In this document: positions 27,139 to 37,180 of the stretch, one piece after another
Layout: each line of letters starts with the position of its first letter
Position numbering within the stretch: position 1 is the first letter of the stretch
DNA from: CAWDVH01 sp963805705
Lineage (GTDB): Bacteria > Actinomycetota > Actinomycetes > Streptosporangiales > Streptosporangiaceae
DNA length: 64,000 nt
Direction: 5' to 3'
Assembly (NCBI GenBank): GCA_963805705.1
Contig: CAWDVH010000004.1
Coordinates: 434,001-498,000, forward strand
The notes under the pieces: generated by a model
The model's database searches: none
Seen by the model: the letters and a program-made list of their open reading frames with translations, nothing else
Told to the model about the DNA's origin: nothing
Position numbers and translations under genes: made by a program

Positions 27139-27941
27139 TGGCGGTCGCGATCCGGGTGATCCCGTGCCTGGACGTCGACGCCGGGCGGGTGGTCAAGGGG
27201 GTCAACTTCCGCGACCTGCGGGACGCCGGCGATCCGGTCGAGCGGGCGGCCGCCTACGACGCCGATGGCGCCGATGAGCTGGTCTTCCTGGACATCACCG
27301 CGTCCAGTGACCGCCGCGACACGATGTACGAGGTCGTGCGGCGGACGGCCGAGCAGGTCTTCATCCCGCTGACGGTCGGCGGGGGAGTGCGCAGCGTCGC
27401 CGACGTGGACCAGCTGCTGCGGGCCGGCGCGGACAAGGTATCGCTGAACACCGCGGCGATCGCCCGCCCTGAGCTGCTCACCGAGACGGCGGCCAGGTTC
27501 GGCTCGCAGTGCATGGTGCTGTCCGTCGACGCCCGCCGTGCACCCTGCCCCAGCGGATTCGAGGTGACCACGCACGGCGGCCGGCGCGGCACCGGCCTGG
27601 ACGCGGTCAGCTGGGCCGCGCGTGCCGCCGGCCTGGGCGCCGGCGAGATACTGCTGAACTCGATGGATGCCGACGGCACGCAGGCCGGGTTCGACCTGCC
27701 GCTGATCCGGGCCGTCCGGGCCGTCGTTACGGTACCGGTGATCGCCAGCGGGGGCGCGGGCCAGCTCGGGGATTTCGCCCCGGCCATCGAGGCAGGCGCC
27801 GACGCCGTGCTGGCCGCCAGCCTGTTTCACTTCGGCCAGCTCAGGATCGCCGAGGTTAAGGAAGCACTGCGAGCCTCGGGCCATCCGGTCCGCAGGGCGG
27901 CCGGCGGAACCGAAGACGAGCTGCAGGTGAGGGATCGATGA
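27138..27941 (+). CDS. hisF: Imidazole glycerol phosphate synthase, cyclase subunit
   Basis: 267 residues, barrel enzyme making imidazole glycerol phosphate and AICAR with HisH. Catalytic Asp residues in IPCLDVDAGRVVKG and LLNSMDADGTQAGF; phosphate loops GGGVRSVAD and IASGGAG are present. Ends in an ATGA overlap with hisI. Confidence 0.95.
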   Translation: MAVAIRVIPCLDVDAGRVVKGVNFRDLRDAGDPVERAAAYDADGADELVFLDITASSDRRDTMYEVVRRTAEQVFIPLTVGGGVRSVADVDQLLRAGADKVSLNTAAIARPELLTETAARFGSQCMVLSVDARRAPCPSGFEVTTHGGRRGTGLDAVSWAARAAGLGAGEILLNSMDADGTQAGFDLPLIRAVRAVVTVPVIASGGAGQLGDFAPAIEAGADAVLAASLFHFGQLRIAEVKEALRASGHPVRRAAGGTEDELQVRDR

Positions 27942-28315
27942 GCACGGACAACGGCGCGTCGGCGCTGGACCCGAGGATCGCCGCCCTGCTGAAGCGGGAC
28001 GCAGACGGACTGGTCGCGGCCATCGCCCAGCAGTACGACACCGGCGAGGTGCTGATGCTGGGCTGGATGGACGACGAGGCCCTGCACCGCACGCTGACCA
28101 CCGGCCGCTGTACGTACTGGTCGCGCAGCCGCCAGGAGTACTGGGTGAAGGGCGAGACGTCCGGCCACCAGCAGTGGGTGCGGTCAGTCGCGCTGGACTG
28201 CGACGGCGACGCGGTACTGGTCCAGGTCGACCAGGTGGGCGCCGCTTGTCACACCAATGACCGGACCTGCTTCGATGCGCAGCCGCTGGATGCGGTCACG
28301 CTGGGCCGGAGCTAG
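27938..28315 (+). CDS. hisI: Phosphoribosyl-AMP cyclohydrolase
   Basis: 125 residues, single-domain HisI without HisE. Motifs MLGWMDDEALHRTL, YWSRSRQEYWVKGETSGH, ALDCDGDAVLVQV and GAACHTNDRTCF give the zinc and magnesium ligands. Overlaps the hisF stop (ATGA). Its last codons overlap the end of the convergent small gene at 28312. Without hisE in the window, phosphoribosyl-ATP pyrophosphatase must be elsewhere. Confidence 0.95.
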   Translation: MSTDNGASALDPRIAALLKRDADGLVAAIAQQYDTGEVLMLGWMDDEALHRTLTTGRCTYWSRSRQEYWVKGETSGHQQWVRSVALDCDGDAVLVQVDQVGAACHTNDRTCFDAQPLDAVTLGRS

Positions 28316-28587
28316 CCGGCGATGCCGGCCAGGCGGCATTGCGGGCGAGTCAGCCGCGCGAGCTTGTCGTCGTGGGCAAATGCGCTGCGGCAGCTGGCCC
28401 GCGCGCCGGCGCCGCACTGATGCACCAGCGCTCCGCCCGTGGTGCTCGGCATGCTCACGGTGATGCAGCCGTCGTGGGATCGGCCGTAGCTGCCAGGGGC
28501 GGCCGCCGCCCACGCGCCGATACCGCCGAGAGCGGCCACGATAACCGCGCCGGCGACGGCGACGACCCGCTTGTCGCGGCGCGTCAT
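28312..28587 (-). CDS. Small exported or membrane-anchored protein with four cysteines
   Basis: 91 residues from ATG 28587. An N-terminal hydrophobic helix (VVAVAGAVIVAALGGIGAW) follows a basic MTRRDKR start, then a short outer domain with HDGCITVSMPSTTGGALVHQC and two further cysteines near the end (ASCRSAF, RPQCRLAG), likely two disulfides outside the membrane. I do not recognise a named family. Convergent with hisI and overlapping its last 4 bp. A longer frame to 28620 is open but unsupported. Confidence 0.55.
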   Translation of the reverse strand: MTRRDKRVVAVAGAVIVAALGGIGAWAAAAPGSYGRSHDGCITVSMPSTTGGALVHQCGAGARASCRSAFAHDDKLARLTRPQCRLAGIAG

Positions 28588-28720
28588 CGGCCCGCCGCGC
28601 ACATTCGTTGCGAATGGCATTACCGGCCATAATAGGAGCAGCCCCGGTGCCCGCGCGAGGGCTGCCTGCCGCGATGGCCCTCCTGCCGCAACCGTCTCCG
28701 GCTCTGGCGCCTCCGGTCGT

Positions 28721-28726
28721 TATACT
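28721..28726 (+). promoter_or_regulatory. -10 promoter element upstream of the GAF-ANTAR gene
   Basis: TATACT is the best -10 in the 280-bp gap 28588-28867; no good -35. A short frame 28754-28858 (MTEFRIRSGPYAG...) lies between it and the gene at 28868 and could be a leader peptide, but it has weak support. Confidence 0.4.
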
Positions 28727-28867
28727 GGAGCGCAATTTACGTGCCTGAGCAGCATGACCGAGTTCCGAATCAGGTCTGGACCATATGCCGGTCTCGAGAC
28801 CAGCCTCGCTGCTTTGTCCTTCCCGCGCGAGGTGAACCTGATGGCGGTGCTCACGTGACCGCGCCCG

Positions 28868-29578
28868 ATGAGGCGCAGCGTGGCCGTTAGCGGCGGCATG
28901 GCCGGGATCCTGGCGGACCTCTCGGCACCGGGCTCGGGCGGCCTGGATGCCGTAGCCGCGGGCTCATGCGCGGATGTACTCGACATGACCGGCATTGCCG
29001 TGACCGTGCTGATGGCGGACGGGGAGCAGGAAGTCCTGTGGCGGACCGACGGGGTCAGCGCCCAGCTTGATGACCTGCAGTTCACCCTGGGCGAGGGGCC
29101 GACGGTAGACGTCGCCGCGTCGGGTGAGCTTGTCCTGGAGCCGGATCTGGCGCAGGTCCCGTGGCCGCGATGGCCGGTCTTTACCCCGGCGGCTCTGGAG
29201 CTGGGCGTCCTGGCGGTTTTCGCGGTGCCACTCCAGATCGGGGCGATACGCCTCGGCGTCCTGCTCGCGTACCGGGACACCTGCGGCCCGATGGGCGCCG
29301 GCGTGCTCACGGACATGCTCGTTTTCGCCGATGCGGCGACGGAAGCACTGCTGGGACGTGACCTCGCCGGGCTGGCGTCGCTGTGGCTTCCCGGCCGCCC
29401 GGCCGGGTACCGGGCGGAGATCCACCAGGCGACGGGGATGGTCAGCGTCCAGCTCCGGGTATCGCAGGGGGAAGCGCTGGTCCGGATGCGCGCCCACGCC
29501 TTCAGCCAGCAGCGCGAACTGGCGGAGGTCGCAGCCGACGTCGTGGCCCGCAAGCTGAGGTTCGATGCGGCCCTCTAG
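28868..29578 (+). CDS. GAF-ANTAR domain regulator (diverged)
   Basis: 236 residues. Residues about 30-165 form a GAF sensor (TVLMADGEQEVLWRTDG, FTLGEGPTVDVAASGELV, AVFAVPLQIGAIRLGVL). The last 55 residues (EIHQATGMVSVQLRVSQGEALVRMRAHAF) are a helical ANTAR-type RNA-binding domain. ANTAR proteins bind paired hexaloop hairpins in mRNA leaders and prevent termination. No N-terminal receiver is present, so the GAF would be the input. A sister gene follows 30 nt later. Confidence 0.75.
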   Translation: MRRSVAVSGGMAGILADLSAPGSGGLDAVAAGSCADVLDMTGIAVTVLMADGEQEVLWRTDGVSAQLDDLQFTLGEGPTVDVAASGELVLEPDLAQVPWPRWPVFTPAALELGVLAVFAVPLQIGAIRLGVLLAYRDTCGPMGAGVLTDMLVFADAATEALLGRDLAGLASLWLPGRPAGYRAEIHQATGMVSVQLRVSQGEALVRMRAHAFSQQRELAEVAADVVARKLRFDAAL

Positions 29579-29608
29579 CGAAAGATCCCCGAAGGGAGAT
29601 ACTGGACT

Positions 29609-30412
29609 GTGGTGGCGATGAGCCGGGAGCAACGTCTCGCGGAGACCTTTGTCGAGCTGGCCGATACTCTCGTAGCAGATTTCGATGTCATCGAGTTCCT
29701 CCAGGTCATGGCGTCGCGCTGCGTGGAGCTGCTCGATGTCGCGGCGGCCGGGCTCGTCCTGGCCGATCCCGGCGGGTCGCTGCAGGTAGTGGCGGCCTCG
29801 GATGAGCGGGCCCGGCTGCTGGAGCTCTTCGAGGTGCAAAACGACGAGGGCCCGTGCCGTGAGTGCTACGTGCTCGGGGCCACGGTGGTCAACGTGGACC
29901 TGGAGCACGCGCGGGCCCGGTGGCCGCGGTTCGCGCCGCAGGCGATCGCCGGCGGGTTCGGCTCGGCGAACGCGCTGCCGCTGCGGCTGCGCAGCCAGGT
30001 GGTCGGCTCGCTGAACCTGTTTCATGCCGGTCCTGGCGGCCTGGCTAGCCACGAGCTGCGGCTGGCGCAGGCGCTGGCCGACGCGGCCACCATCGGCATC
30101 CTGCAGCAGCGCACGATCCGCCATGGTGAGGTGGCCGCCGCGCAGCTGCAGGCGGCACTGACCAGCCGCATCGCCATCGAGCAGGCCAAGGGCGTGCTGG
30201 CCGAGCGGCTGCGGATCAGCACCGACGACGCGTTCCGCCTGCTGCGGACAGCGGCTCGCTCCCATCATCTGCTGCTGTCGGATCTGGCCCGCGGTATAGC
30301 GAACGGCTCCACGGACATCACGCAGCTGGCGGCCACGTCGCCGGAGCGGGCGGCCGCCCGGACGGCGAAGAGCCGGCCGCCGGGGATCCCTCGTCAGGGG
30401 CCCCCGTCCTGA
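29609..30412 (+). CDS. GAF-ANTAR domain transcription antitermination regulator
   Basis: 267 residues. GAF domain about residues 15-170 (LDVAAAGLVLADPGGSLQVV, EGPCREC, ALPLRLRSQVVGSLNLF), then a canonical ANTAR domain IAIEQAKGVLAERL with the conserved AK/G and helix DAFRLLRTAARS. A Pro/Arg tail ends the protein. GTG 29609 is used, an ATG at 29618 is possible. Probably co-transcribed with the upstream sister gene. Such pairs occur widely in actinobacteria, yet their targets are mostly unknown. Confidence 0.85.
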   Translation: MVAMSREQRLAETFVELADTLVADFDVIEFLQVMASRCVELLDVAAAGLVLADPGGSLQVVAASDERARLLELFEVQNDEGPCRECYVLGATVVNVDLEHARARWPRFAPQAIAGGFGSANALPLRLRSQVVGSLNLFHAGPGGLASHELRLAQALADAATIGILQQRTIRHGEVAAAQLQAALTSRIAIEQAKGVLAERLRISTDDAFRLLRTAARSHHLLLSDLARGIANGSTDITQLAATSPERAAARTAKSRPPGIPRQGPPS

Positions 30413-30428
30413 TCCCCGGGCAGCGGGG

Positions 30429-30434
30429 GAGACT
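30429..30434 (+). promoter_or_regulatory. Leaderless -10 candidate for rpiA
   Basis: GAGACT, then 6 nt, then the GTG start at 30441. Confidence 0.35.
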
Positions 30435-30440
30435 GGGTGC

Positions 30441-31082
30441 GTGAGCGTCGACCGGGAGAAGCAGGTGGCAGCCGAGGCTGCTGCTCAGTTCGTGGAAGAC
30501 GGCATGACCGTCGGCCTGGGCACCGGCACCACCGTGGCCTACCTGCTGCCTGCCCTGGCGCGGCGGCGGCTGTCGGTCCGCTGCGTGGCCACCTCGCCGC
30601 GTACCGAGCAAACCGCTCGTGGCCTTGGCCTCGACGTGGAGCCGGTCGGCGCGATCGACCACCTGGACATGACCATCGACGGCGCTGATCAGGTAGCACC
30701 CGACGGCTGGCTGATCAAGGGCGGCGGAGCGGCGCACACCAGGGAGAAGATCGTCGCCACGATGGCCAGCACGTTCATCGTCATCGCCGACTCGACCAAG
30801 CCGGTCAGCGCGCTGCGCCCGCCGGTGCCGGTCGAACTGCTGGAGTTCGGCCTGGACGCGACATTGCGGCGGCTGGAGCACGTGACGCTGCGCGATGTCC
30901 CCCGCAGCCCGGACGGCGGGGTCATCGGCGACTACCGGGGCGCTGTCGATGACCCGGCGGCGCTGGCGGCCCGCCTGTCAGCGACGCCGGGCCTGGTCGA
31001 GCACGGGCTGTTCCCGCCCGAGCTGGTCACCGTGATCCTGATCGGTCACGGCGAGTCAGTCGAGCAGCGAATCCTCCGCTGA
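30441..31082 (+). CDS. rpiA: Ribose-5-phosphate isomerase A
   Basis: 213 residues; interconverts ribose-5- and ribulose-5-phosphate. Phosphate loop VGLGTGTTVAYLL, the catalytic region MTIDGADQVAPDGWLIKGGGAAHTREK and IADSTKPVSAL are typical of RpiA. GTG 30441 gives the usual N-terminus; no Shine-Dalgarno, GAGACT 6 nt upstream. Faces the tkt-tal-pgi-gnd operon across a short repeat, so both strands of this junction serve the pentose-phosphate pathway. Confidence 0.93.
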   Translation: MSVDREKQVAAEAAAQFVEDGMTVGLGTGTTVAYLLPALARRRLSVRCVATSPRTEQTARGLGLDVEPVGAIDHLDMTIDGADQVAPDGWLIKGGGAAHTREKIVATMASTFIVIADSTKPVSALRPPVPVELLEFGLDATLRRLEHVTLRDVPRSPDGGVIGDYRGAVDDPAALAARLSATPGLVEHGLFPPELVTVILIGHGESVEQRILR

Positions 31083-31099
31083 GCCCCCTCGCCGGCCGC

Positions 31100-31139
31100 G
31101 GCTAGCCCGGCCGGCCCTGGCTAGCCCGGCCGGCCCCGG

Positions 31140-31146
<7 letters not shown>
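31100..31146. repeat. 19-bp tandem repeat at the rpiA/gnd junction
   Basis: Two and a half copies of GGCTAGCCCGGCCGGCCCT (31100, 31119, 31138). Contains CTAG in each copy; the gnd stop is in the partial third. GC-palindromic, so could also help stop transcription. Confidence 0.7.
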
Positions 31147-32174
<1,028 letters not shown>

Positions 32175-32213
32175 GCTCTGCCTCCTATGTTCTCGCGGGC
32201 CGCCAGGCCCTGC

Positions 32214-33842
32214 TCAGCCCTTCAGGCTTCGGTAGCGGCGGATGAGCGCGTTGGTGGATGAGTCGTGCGCGAGATCAGGCTCGGTGGCGCTTTCCAGCTC
32301 GGGCAGGATCTGGACGGCCAGTACCTTGCCGAGCTCGACGCCCCACTGGTCGAAGGAGTCGATGTCCCAGATCGTGCCCTGGGTAAAGACGCTGTGCTCA
32401 TACAGCGCCACCAGGACCCCGAGCAGCCGCGGCGTCAGGACCTCGGCCAGCAGGACATTGGTCGGCCGGTTACCCGGCATCACCCGGTGCGGCGCCACCT
32501 GCGGTGCGGTCCCCTCGGCCAGGACCTCCTGCTCGGTCTTGCCGAACGCGAGCGCCTGAGCCTGGGCGAAGACGTTGGAGGACAGGATGTCGTGATGGTC
32601 GCCCAGCGGGTTCAGGCTCTTGCCGAAGCCGATCAGGTCGACCGGGATCAGCTTCGTTCCCTGGTGGATGAGCTGGTAGAAACTGTGCTGCCCGTTGGTG
32701 CCCGGCTCGCCCCAGTACACCGCTCCGGTCTCGTAGTCCACCTCGGTGCCCGAGAGCGTCACGTGCTTGCCGTTCGACTCCATCGTGAGCTGCTGCAGGT
32801 AGGCGGGGAACCGCTTCAGGTACTGGTCGTACGGCATGACGCCGGTGGTCTGCGCGCCGAAGAAGTCCCCGTACCAGACGGCCAGCAGGCCCATCAGCAC
32901 CGGCAGGTTCTGCTCCAGCGGGGCGGTGCGGAAGTGCTCGTCCATCTCATGGAACCCCGCCAGCAGCTCGCCGAAGTGCTCGGGCCCGACGGCCACCAGA
33001 GTGGACAGGCCGATGGCCGAGTCCATCGAGTACCGGCCGCCGACCCAGTCCCAGAAGCCGAACATGTTCGCGGTGTCGATGCCGAACTCGGCCACCCGCT
33101 CGGCGTTGGTCGAGACCGCCACGAAGTGCCGGGCGACGGCCTCATCCGAGCCGAGCTCGCCGATCACCCAGTCGCGGGCCGAGCGGGCGTTGGTCAGCGT
33201 CTCCAAGGTGCCGAACGTCTTGGACGAGATGATGAACAGCGTCTCGTCGGCGGACAGGTCGCGGGTCGCCTCGGCGAAGTCGGTGGAATCCACGTTGGAC
33301 ACGAACCGGAAGGTCAGGTCCCGCCGGGAGTAGTACCGCAGCGCCTCATAGGCCATCACCGGGCCGAGATCGGAGCCTCCGATGCCGACATTGACGATGT
33401 TCTTTATCGTTTTGCCGGAATAGCCCGTCCATTCGCCCGAGCGCACCCGCCGCGCGAAGGCGACCATCCGGTCGAGGACCTCGTGTACCTGCGCGACCAC
33501 ATCGACGCCGCCCACCACCAGGGAGCTGCCCCTGGGCATGCGCAGCGCCACGTGCAGCACCGACCTGTTCTCGGACACGTTGATCCGCTCGCCGCGGAAC
33601 ATCATGTCCCGGCGCTCGGCCAGGCCGGCCTGGCGGGCCAGGGCGACCAGCAGGCGCATGGTCTCATCGGTCACGCGGTTCTTCGAGTAGTCCAGGTACA
33701 GCCCGGCGGCCTGTGCCGTCAGCCGCTCGCCCCGCCCCGGGTCCTCGGCGAACAGCTCGCGCAGGTGCCGCCCGCCGATCTCGGCGTGATGCTGCTCGAG
33801 CGTCTTCCACGCCGGAAGCTCGCGCAGCGGGGTGGTCACCAT
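32214..33842 (-). CDS. pgi: Glucose-6-phosphate isomerase
   Basis: 542 residues. Family signatures VGIGGSDLGPVMAYEAL, FISSKTFGTLETLTNA and GGRYSMDSAIGLSTLVA are intact, as is the C-terminal SFDQWGVELGK. Interconverts glucose-6- and fructose-6-phosphate. GGAGG precedes the ATG at 33842. About 30 nt follow the tal stop, so it belongs to the same transcript. Confidence 0.95.
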   Translation of the reverse strand: MVTTPLRELPAWKTLEQHHAEIGGRHLRELFAEDPGRGERLTAQAAGLYLDYSKNRVTDETMRLLVALARQAGLAERRDMMFRGERINVSENRSVLHVALRMPRGSSLVVGGVDVVAQVHEVLDRMVAFARRVRSGEWTGYSGKTIKNIVNVGIGGSDLGPVMAYEALRYYSRRDLTFRFVSNVDSTDFAEATRDLSADETLFIISSKTFGTLETLTNARSARDWVIGELGSDEAVARHFVAVSTNAERVAEFGIDTANMFGFWDWVGGRYSMDSAIGLSTLVAVGPEHFGELLAGFHEMDEHFRTAPLEQNLPVLMGLLAVWYGDFFGAQTTGVMPYDQYLKRFPAYLQQLTMESNGKHVTLSGTEVDYETGAVYWGEPGTNGQHSFYQLIHQGTKLIPVDLIGFGKSLNPLGDHHDILSSNVFAQAQALAFGKTEQEVLAEGTAPQVAPHRVMPGNRPTNVLLAEVLTPRLLGVLVALYEHSVFTQGTIWDIDSFDQWGVELGKVLAVQILPELESATEPDLAHDSSTNALIRRYRSLKG

Positions 33843-33871
33843 CGGTCATTTCCTCCAGGTCGTGTCGGGCC

Positions 33872-34945
33872 TCAGGTGAGCGCGGAGCACTGCGCGGAGA
33901 TCCTGTCCAGCAGCTCGTGCCAGGAGTCGACGAACGCCGACGCGCCGTCGGACTGCAGCTTGGCGGCCAGCGCCGCGACATCCACGCCCGCGGCGCCGAA
34001 CTGCGCGAGCACCTCGTCGCAGTCACCGCCGTCGGCGGCCATCGGCTCGCCCACCTCGCCGTGGTCGTAGAAGGCCTCCAGAGTCTTGTCCGGGAGCGTG
34101 TTGATCGTGAACGGGGCGGCCAGGCCGTGTACGTACAGCGTGTCGGGTGCGTCCGGGTTCTTCGTCCCCGTGCTGGCCCACAGCAGCCGCTGCATCCGCA
34201 CGCCCGAGTTCTCCAGCCGCAGCGCGCGGTCAGAGTTCAGCAGCTGCCGGTAGGCACGATAGGTGGCCTGCCCGACGGCGAGGCCGAGCCGGTCGGTCAG
34301 CTCGGCCGGCACCTGCTTGGCCACCGCGACGTCCCAGCGGGACAGGAAGACCGATGCCACCGACGGGACGGCGGGGTCAAGCCCCGCGGCGAGCCGGCGC
34401 TCCACTCCCTGCAGGTAGGCGTCCGCGGCGGCGAGGTACTGCTCGGCCGAGAACAGCAGGGTGACGTTGATCGGCACCCCGGCGGCGATGGACTCGGTGA
34501 TCGCCGGCAGCCCTTCCGGGGTGCCGGGGATCTTGATGAAGAGGTTCGTCCTGGCCGCCCTGGCGTGCAGGGTCTTGGCCGCCTCCACCGTGCGCTCGGT
34601 GTCGTGCGCGAGCAGCGGCGAGACCTCCAGCGAGACCCAGCCGTCGACTCCGTCGGATCGCTCGTGCACCCCGAGGAACGCATCGGCCGCGCGCCGCAGG
34701 TCATCGATGGCCAGGTCGAAGAACAGGTCCTCGCCGGACAGTCCCTGCCGGGCCTTGGTGGCGATCGACTCGTCGTAGTCACCGGAGCTGATCGCCTTGT
34801 CGAAGATCGACGGGTTCGACGTGAGCCCGGTCACGGAGTAGTCGTCGATGTAGCGCTGAATCTTGCCGGAGTTGAGCAGGGCGCGGGTGATGTTGTCGAG
34901 CCAGAGGCTCTGGCCCCGCTCGTGCAGTGTTTCGGTGGCCTTCAC
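33872..34945 (-). CDS. tal: Transaldolase
   Basis: 357 residues, actinobacterial-type transaldolase. SLWLDNITRALLNSG at the N-terminus and SNPSIFDKAISSGDYDE are typical; the Schiff-base lysine is in NLFIKIPGTPEG. GTG 34945 has GGAAGGGA upstream. Sits between tkt and pgi. Confidence 0.94.
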   Translation of the reverse strand: MKATETLHERGQSLWLDNITRALLNSGKIQRYIDDYSVTGLTSNPSIFDKAISSGDYDESIATKARQGLSGEDLFFDLAIDDLRRAADAFLGVHERSDGVDGWVSLEVSPLLAHDTERTVEAAKTLHARAARTNLFIKIPGTPEGLPAITESIAAGVPINVTLLFSAEQYLAAADAYLQGVERRLAAGLDPAVPSVASVFLSRWDVAVAKQVPAELTDRLGLAVGQATYRAYRQLLNSDRALRLENSGVRMQRLLWASTGTKNPDAPDTLYVHGLAAPFTINTLPDKTLEAFYDHGEVGEPMAADGGDCDEVLAQFGAAGVDVAALAAKLQSDGASAFVDSWHELLDRISAQCSALT

Positions 34946-34960
34946 GTGCTGTCCCTTCCG

Positions 34961-37042
34961 TTACGATCCTGCCGCGGCCACGCGCTCGCGCGCGACCTGC
35001 GATACCTGCCCTGGCGTGAACCCGAACTTCGTGAGCAGCTCCTTCAGCGGCGCGGACGCGCCAAAGGTATGCATGCCCACGACAGCGCCGCCATCACCAA
35101 CGTAGCGATCCCAGCCGAGCGTGGAGGCCTGCTCGATGGCGACTCGCGCCTTCACCGCGCGGGGGAGCACGCTGTCGCGGTACTCCTGCGGCTGCCGGTC
35201 GAAAAGCTCCCAGCACGGCATGCTGACCACCCGGGCGCCGAGACCGCCCGATTCCAGCTCCTGGCGGGCAGCCAGCGCCAGGTGCACTTCCGACCCGGTG
35301 GCGATGAGGATGACGTCCGGCTGGCCGCCGGAGGCCTCGGCGAGAATGTACGCGCCCCGTCCGACACCTGAGGCGGCGCCGAGCTGCGAGCGATCCAGGG
35401 TCGGCAGCGCCTGCCGGGACAGGATCAGCGCGGCGGGCTCCCGGTGCAGCCCCGCCACGATGCGCCAGGTCTCGACGACCTCGTTGGCGTCCGCCGGCCG
35501 GAAGACCAGCAGGCCTGGCATGGCCCGCAGCGAGGCCAGCTGCTCGACCGGCTGATGGGTGGGGCCGTCCTCGCCGACACCGATCGAATCGTGCGTGAAG
35601 ATGTGCAGGACCGGGATCTCCATCAGGGCCGACAGCCGGATAGCGCCACGCGCGTAATCGGAGAAAATCAGAAACCCCGACCAGAACGGGCGGACCTTGG
35701 TCAGTGCCATCCCGTTGGCCACGGCCGCCGCCGCGTGCTCCCGGATACCGAAATGCAGGTTGCGGCCGGTCCGGTCGCCGGGCTGGAAGTCGCCGGCTCC
35801 CTCGAACGTCAGACGGGTCTTGGTCGACGGCGTCAGGTCGGCGGAGCCGCCCAGCAGCCAGGGCACCTGCTCCGCGACCGAGTTGAGCACCTGGCCGGAG
35901 GAATCCCGGCTGGCGATCCCCTTGGGGTCGGGCGGGAACGGCTGGAGGGCGGCGGCCTCCCAGCCGTCCGGCAGGAGGCGGTGCTGCATCCGCTCGATCT
36001 CGACCGCGAGCTGCGGGTGGGCACTGCGGTACACATCGAACCTGGCCTCCCAGGCCGCCCGCTCCTGGCGGCCGCGCTCGCCGATGCCCGCCGCGAAATG
36101 GTCATAGACGCCGTCGGGAACGTAGAAGTCGGCGTCGGGCGGCAGGCCGAGGAAGCGCTTGGTGGCCTGGACGCCCGCCACCCCGAACGGCTCGCCGTGG
36201 GCCTTCGGCGTGTCCTCGACCGGCGAGCCATAGCCGATGTGGCTGTGCACGAGCACCAGCGTGGGCCGCTCGTTCTCGGCCCGGAAGGTGTGGAACGCCC
36301 GCCGCACCTGATCGAGATCGTTGGCGTCGGCGACCGTCGTCACGTTCCAGCCGTAGCTGATGAAGCGGGCGGCGACATCTTCGGTGAACGTGATGCCGGT
36401 GTGGCCCTCGATGGTCACCCGGTTCGAGTCGTAGATCCAGCACAGGTTCGACAGGCGCAGGTGGCCGGCCAGGGAGGCGGCTTCGGAGGCGATCCCCTCC
36501 ATCATGCAGCCGTCGCCGGCCTGGGCGTAGACGTCGAAGTCGAACATCGTGAAGTCGCCGGTGTTGTAGCGGGCGGCGAGCCACTGCCCGGCGATCGCCA
36601 TCCCGACGGACGTGGCGACGCCCTGGCCGAGCGGGCCGGTCGTGGCCTCCACGCCGCTGGTCCAGCGGTACTCGGGATGACCGGGACAGTGCGAGCCGAG
36701 CTGGCGGAACGTCTTCAGGTCGTCCAGGGTGACGGCCGGGGTGCTGAGCACCTCGTACTCCGGGTTGACCGAATGGACCCCGGTCAGGTGCAGCAGCGAC
36801 CAGAGCAGCGTCGAGGCGTGCCCCGCCGAGAGCACGAACCGGTCCCGGTTGGGCCAGATCGGGTCAGCCGGATCGAACCGCAGGAATTGCTGCCACAGGG
36901 TGTAGGTCACCGGGGCGATCCCCAGCGGGGTACCTGGATGCCCGGAGTTGGCCTTCTGGATCGCGTCCATGCACAGGCCGCGGATCGTATTGACCGACAG
37001 GGTGTCCAGGTCAGTCGTGGTATCCGGGTCGGTCGTAGTCAA
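34961..37042 (-). CDS. tkt: Transketolase
   Basis: 693 residues. Thiamine diphosphate enzyme: DAIQKANSGHPGTPLG, GDGCMMEGIASEAASLAG (ThDP/Mg site), FGIREHAAAAVANG and HDSIGVGEDGPTHQP are all present. I place the start at TTG 37042: GGAGG lies about 6 nt upstream, while the frame to 37090 adds unconserved residues. First gene of tkt-tal-pgi-gnd. Confidence 0.94.
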   Translation of the reverse strand: MTTTDPDTTTDLDTLSVNTIRGLCMDAIQKANSGHPGTPLGIAPVTYTLWQQFLRFDPADPIWPNRDRFVLSAGHASTLLWSLLHLTGVHSVNPEYEVLSTPAVTLDDLKTFRQLGSHCPGHPEYRWTSGVEATTGPLGQGVATSVGMAIAGQWLAARYNTGDFTMFDFDVYAQAGDGCMMEGIASEAASLAGHLRLSNLCWIYDSNRVTIEGHTGITFTEDVAARFISYGWNVTTVADANDLDQVRRAFHTFRAENERPTLVLVHSHIGYGSPVEDTPKAHGEPFGVAGVQATKRFLGLPPDADFYVPDGVYDHFAAGIGERGRQERAAWEARFDVYRSAHPQLAVEIERMQHRLLPDGWEAAALQPFPPDPKGIASRDSSGQVLNSVAEQVPWLLGGSADLTPSTKTRLTFEGAGDFQPGDRTGRNLHFGIREHAAAAVANGMALTKVRPFWSGFLIFSDYARGAIRLSALMEIPVLHIFTHDSIGVGEDGPTHQPVEQLASLRAMPGLLVFRPADANEVVETWRIVAGLHREPAALILSRQALPTLDRSQLGAASGVGRGAYILAEASGGQPDVILIATGSEVHLALAARQELESGGLGARVVSMPCWELFDRQPQEYRDSVLPRAVKARVAIEQASTLGWDRYVGDGGAVVGMHTFGASAPLKELLTKFGFTPGQVSQVARERVAAAGS

Positions 37043-37180
37043 TTGTGGCCTCCGGGGTATGGGCGCAGGCGGGGCCGCCCATCGGAACATTGCCTGCCCT
37101 GTCTATCCCAGCGGCCGTGACCGCCCGGCGGCGGGTAGGTGAATTGTCGGGTGGGCGCGGCGGCTGAGACCATCGGTCCC

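Noticed and set aside
28754..28858. 35-codon leader peptide before the GAF-ANTAR gene
   Set aside because: No ribosome site and no conserved feature; left as a possibility only.
32265..34070. 601-residue plus frame over pgi and tal
   Set aside because: Antisense shadow of two intact genes with all motifs on the minus strand.
35444..37120. 558-residue plus frame over tkt
   Set aside because: Antisense shadow of transketolase.
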